Positions 61,499-64,000 of a stretch of 64,000 nucleotides of DNA are shown one piece after another. Both the position numbers and the translations under genes were made by a program. The number at the start of each line of letters is the position of its first letter. The first letter of the stretch is position 1. Source of the DNA: Sediminibacterium sp. Gen4 (GTDB taxonomy: Bacteria; Bacteroidota; Bacteroidia; Chitinophagales; Chitinophagaceae); the NCBI GenBank assembly GCA_013391385.1, contig JACBFI010000005.1, forward strand, positions 121,832 through 185,831, given 5' to 3'. Under the pieces are notes generated by a model that searched no databases, was not told where the DNA came from, and saw only the letters and a list, made by a program, of their open reading frames with translations.

Positions 61499-63982
61499 AT
61501 GAGAAAACTTGTCACAGTCTTGCTGTGCTTTTTACTGGGTGCTACTCAGTTAATGGCACAGAGCAAAACCATTACCGGTAAGGTAACGGATGAAAAAGAC
61601 GGAACACCTATTGCGGGTGTATCAGTTACGGTAACCGGTGCTACGGGTACAGTAACAACTGCTGATGGAACCTTTAGAATCGTGGTTCCCGCATCAGCAA
61701 AAACCATAGAATTTAGTTATGTAGGTTTTGCCACACAGCGATTAAATATTGCTGATGCCATGACAGTTGCATTGAAAAGAGAAGATGCAAACCTGGATGA
61801 AGTAGTGGTGGTAGCTTATGGTACAGCCAAGAAAGAAACATTGACAGGTTCTATAGGTCAAATTAAATCAGCCGATTATGCTAAACGTCCTTTGTCGAAC
61901 GTTACTGCAGCCATTGAAGGTGCTGTTCCGGGTGTAGTTACTACTACGGCCAATGGTCAACCTGGCTCTGGTATCAGTATCCGAGTTCGTGGATTTGGTT
62001 CAATCAATGCTACCTCAGAACCCCTATTTGTGGTGGATGGAGTACCTTATGTTGGTGGAACATCCAATATTAATCCGGATGATGTAGAAAGTACTACCAT
62101 ATTAAAAGATGCGGCAGCTACTGCTTTATATGGTTCAAGAGCTGCGAATGGGGTAGTGATGATTACCACTAAGAAAGGTCGTAAAGGCAGAAATAATATC
62201 TCCATCAGAGGGTTGCAAGGTGTTGTAACAAGAGGGTTGCCCGAATATGAAAGAGTAGATGCATTTCAATATTATCCCTTGATGTGGGAGTCTTATCGCA
62301 ATTCATTGGTGTATCCTGCTTCTGGCGCAGCGATTTCAATAGACTCTGCAAGCAGAGTAGCATCAGGATTAACTACCCGTACCGGTATTCAGGGATTATT
62401 ATCCTATAATCCATTCAATGTACCCAATAATGCGATTGTGGATGTTAATGGAAAAATCAATCCCAATGCCCGTTTGATTTATGGAGATGATTTGGACTGG
62501 ACGAGAGATCTGATGCGGGATGGTACTAGAAAAGATTATTCTGTTAACCTCAGTGGGGGAGCTGATAAATCTGATTATTTTTTCTCCATGGGTTATCTGA
62601 AAGAAACAGGATATACCATACGTTCGGATTTTGAAAGATTTACAGCCAGACTGAATGTGAATGTACAGCCTTTATCTTGGTTTAAAACAGGATTGAATAT
62701 TTCTGGTAATTATTCCAGCTCTAATACCGCCAGTGATGGAGGTAGTACCAGTTTTGTAAATCCATTCTTTTATTCCAGAAATATCGGACCCATCTATCCT
62801 GTGTATGCACATGACATGACTACGGGTGCTTATTTAATAGATCCTGCAACTGGTGCTCCTTTCTGGGATCTGGGAAATATGGGTGGAGCAATGGGAGTTC
62901 CCAACAGACCCAGCGGTGGATTTGCCGGTCGACATGCGCTCGCTGAAACAGTACTCAATGAGCAGAATTTCAGAAGAACAGTAGTGAGTGCCAGACAATA
63001 TACTGATATCACTTTCCTGCGTGATTTTAAATTCACCAACAATGTTTCCGTAGATTTTGAAAACCAATACAATGGATCTTTCCAAAATACACTTGTAGGT
63101 GATGGAGCTCCTGCCGGTCGTGCTGATCGTGAATTTGGTTCATCAACCGGATTGGTATTGAGTCAGATTTTAAATTATGGTAAAAGATTTGGCAGCAGCC
63201 ACAGATTAGATGCCTTGGTGGGTCATGAAAGTTTTAACCAGCTTGACTTGGGTTTGCGTGGATTCAAGCAAGGACAGTCTTTGTCTGGAAACACGGAGCT
63301 GAATAATTTCACCACCATTAACTCTGCTACATCTTCGCTGGATCGCTATCGTATTGAAAGCTTTTTCTCAAGAGTTAACTACGATTATAAAGGAAAATAT
63401 TTTGTATCCGGAAGTATTCGTAGAGATGGTAATTCCCGTTTTTCATCTGATTCCAGATGGGGTACTTTCTGGTCTATCGGTGGTGGATGGAATTTGGATA
63501 AAGAAGATTTCATGAAAAATGTTTCATGGGTTAATCTTTTGAAGTTAAGAGGTTCTTATGGTGTGGTAGGTGTTGCTGATGGTATTGGTTTTTATGCTTA
63601 CCAAGGTTTATACTCATTTGCCAATAATGCCAATGAGCCGGGTATCGTACAAAGCCAAACTGCATTCCTAAACAGAAAACTGACTTGGGAAACCAATCAG
63701 CAGTTAGATATTGGAGTAGACTTTTCATTATTCAAAGGCCGTATCAACGGTTCATTGGAGTATTATAACAGAAATTCTACTGACCTGTTGTTTGCAGTAC
63801 CACAACCACTATCAAGTGGAGCCTTAACGGTTAACCAAAATACCGCTACGATGTACAATCGTGGATTGGAACTACAATTAACCGGAGACATCATCAAGAA
63901 TAAAAACCTGATCTGGAATATGGGTGTGAACCTGTCTACCGTTACTGTAGGCTCCCCCAAAAAGTTGTCCATTCTTGGTTAG
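61499..63982 (+). CDS. SusC/RagA-family transporter, truncated by a putative insertion
   Basis: The frame starts as a normal SusC: signal peptide (to LMAQ), CarboxypepD_reg domain (ITGKVTDEKDGTPIAGVSVT), LDEVVVVAYGTAKK, the plug with IRVRGFGSINATSEPLFVVD then GVPYV, and barrel strands up to NRGLELQLTGDIIKNKNLIW and MGVNLSTVT. It stops at 827 residues, about 170 short of the family, with an unrelated tail VGSPKKLSILG. The change falls at about 63946, where sequence like an IS terminus begins. The missing part is the last barrel strands, so the product is probably nonfunctional. Its SusD partner would lie beyond the window. Confidence 0.85.
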   Translation: MRKLVTVLLCFLLGATQLMAQSKTITGKVTDEKDGTPIAGVSVTVTGATGTVTTADGTFRIVVPASAKTIEFSYVGFATQRLNIADAMTVALKREDANLDEVVVVAYGTAKKETLTGSIGQIKSADYAKRPLSNVTAAIEGAVPGVVTTTANGQPGSGISIRVRGFGSINATSEPLFVVDGVPYVGGTSNINPDDVESTTILKDAAATALYGSRAANGVVMITTKKGRKGRNNISIRGLQGVVTRGLPEYERVDAFQYYPLMWESYRNSLVYPASGAAISIDSASRVASGLTTRTGIQGLLSYNPFNVPNNAIVDVNGKINPNARLIYGDDLDWTRDLMRDGTRKDYSVNLSGGADKSDYFFSMGYLKETGYTIRSDFERFTARLNVNVQPLSWFKTGLNISGNYSSSNTASDGGSTSFVNPFFYSRNIGPIYPVYAHDMTTGAYLIDPATGAPFWDLGNMGGAMGVPNRPSGGFAGRHALAETVLNEQNFRRTVVSARQYTDITFLRDFKFTNNVSVDFENQYNGSFQNTLVGDGAPAGRADREFGSSTGLVLSQILNYGKRFGSSHRLDALVGHESFNQLDLGLRGFKQGQSLSGNTELNNFTTINSATSSLDRYRIESFFSRVNYDYKGKYFVSGSIRRDGNSRFSSDSRWGTFWSIGGGWNLDKEDFMKNVSWVNLLKLRGSYGVVGVADGIGFYAYQGLYSFANNANEPGIVQSQTAFLNRKLTWETNQQLDIGVDFSLFKGRINGSLEYYNRNSTDLLFAVPQPLSSGALTVNQNTATMYNRGLELQLTGDIIKNKNLIWNMGVNLSTVTVGSPKKLSILG

Positions 63983-64000
63983 AGTTAACGGGAAAAAGCT
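63946..64000. mobile_element. putative left end of an IS3-like insertion sequence (partial)
   Basis: TGTAGGCTCCCCCAAAAAGT (from 63946, continuing TGTCCA) begins with TG and has the C-run/A-run followed by GTTGTCCA typical of IS150-type IS3-family termini. It coincides with loss of SusC homology. Transposase and the other end lie past the window, so the identity is inferred. Confidence 0.5.

Overview
The window looks like a chromosomal segment of an aerobic, low-to-mid GC Bacteroidota, most likely family Chitinophagaceae. The support is SusC/SusD pairs, PorP/SprF proteins, PorZ, type IX secretion (T9SS) C-terminal sorting domains, a DUF4836 lipoprotein, an IcmF-type fused acyl-CoA mutase, promoters of the Bacteroidota TAnnTTTG type, and weak or absent Shine-Dalgarno sites. 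I saw no tRNA, rRNA or CRISPR array.

Layout. 1-8.3 kb: acyl-CoA metabolism and housekeeping (3-hydroxyacyl-CoA dehydrogenase fragment, RidA, aldose epimerase, IcmF, a small secreted protein, the T9SS surface protein PorZ). 8.4-13.1 kb: a compact peptide-export cassette with a small HTH protein, two short precursors carrying double-glycine leaders, a CPBP membrane protein, an HlyD-type adaptor and a C39-peptidase ABC exporter (PCAT). 13.1-15.7 kb, convergent with it: a NarL-type response regulator, a short histidine kinase without a sensor domain, a polytopic membrane protein overlapping the kinase, and a small lipoprotein. 16-23.1 kb: an ABC permease/ATPase pair, a DUF4836 lipoprotein, a GH3/serine-hydrolase fusion and a DUF5606 protein. 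23.4-29.8 kb: small stress or metabolic genes, including a dinB-like gene whose 3' end is duplicated around a hicAB toxin-antitoxin pair, then an amidohydrolase, a DsbA-like protein and a DegT-family aminotransferase. 29.8-32.2 kb: an AT-rich patch of secreted proteins, including a HEVMH lipoprotein. 32.3-33.8 kb: rpoN.

33.9-52.9 kb is a cell-surface/T9SS block: two convergent adhesin plus PorP/SprF modules. One holds a 775-aa kelch-like CHU_C protein, a PorP protein and an OmpA-domain protein. The other holds a 3769-aa repeat adhesin whose gene overlaps its PorP partner by 4 bp. An RND/MMPL exporter follows at 53-55.5 kb, then a 1.1-kb gene-free stretch with complex inverted repeats. 56.5-64 kb holds a SusC-SusD nutrient-uptake pair and a second SusC gene that loses its reading frame at a sequence resembling an insertion-sequence terminus just before the window ends.

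The best candidates for something undescribed are the two-peptide double-glycine/PCAT cassette with its structured leader region (8.4-13.1 kb), possibly coupled to the adjacent signalling genes, and the hicAB pair framed by a 144-bp duplication of the dinB 3' end. Family assignments come from motif reading only; no database search was run.
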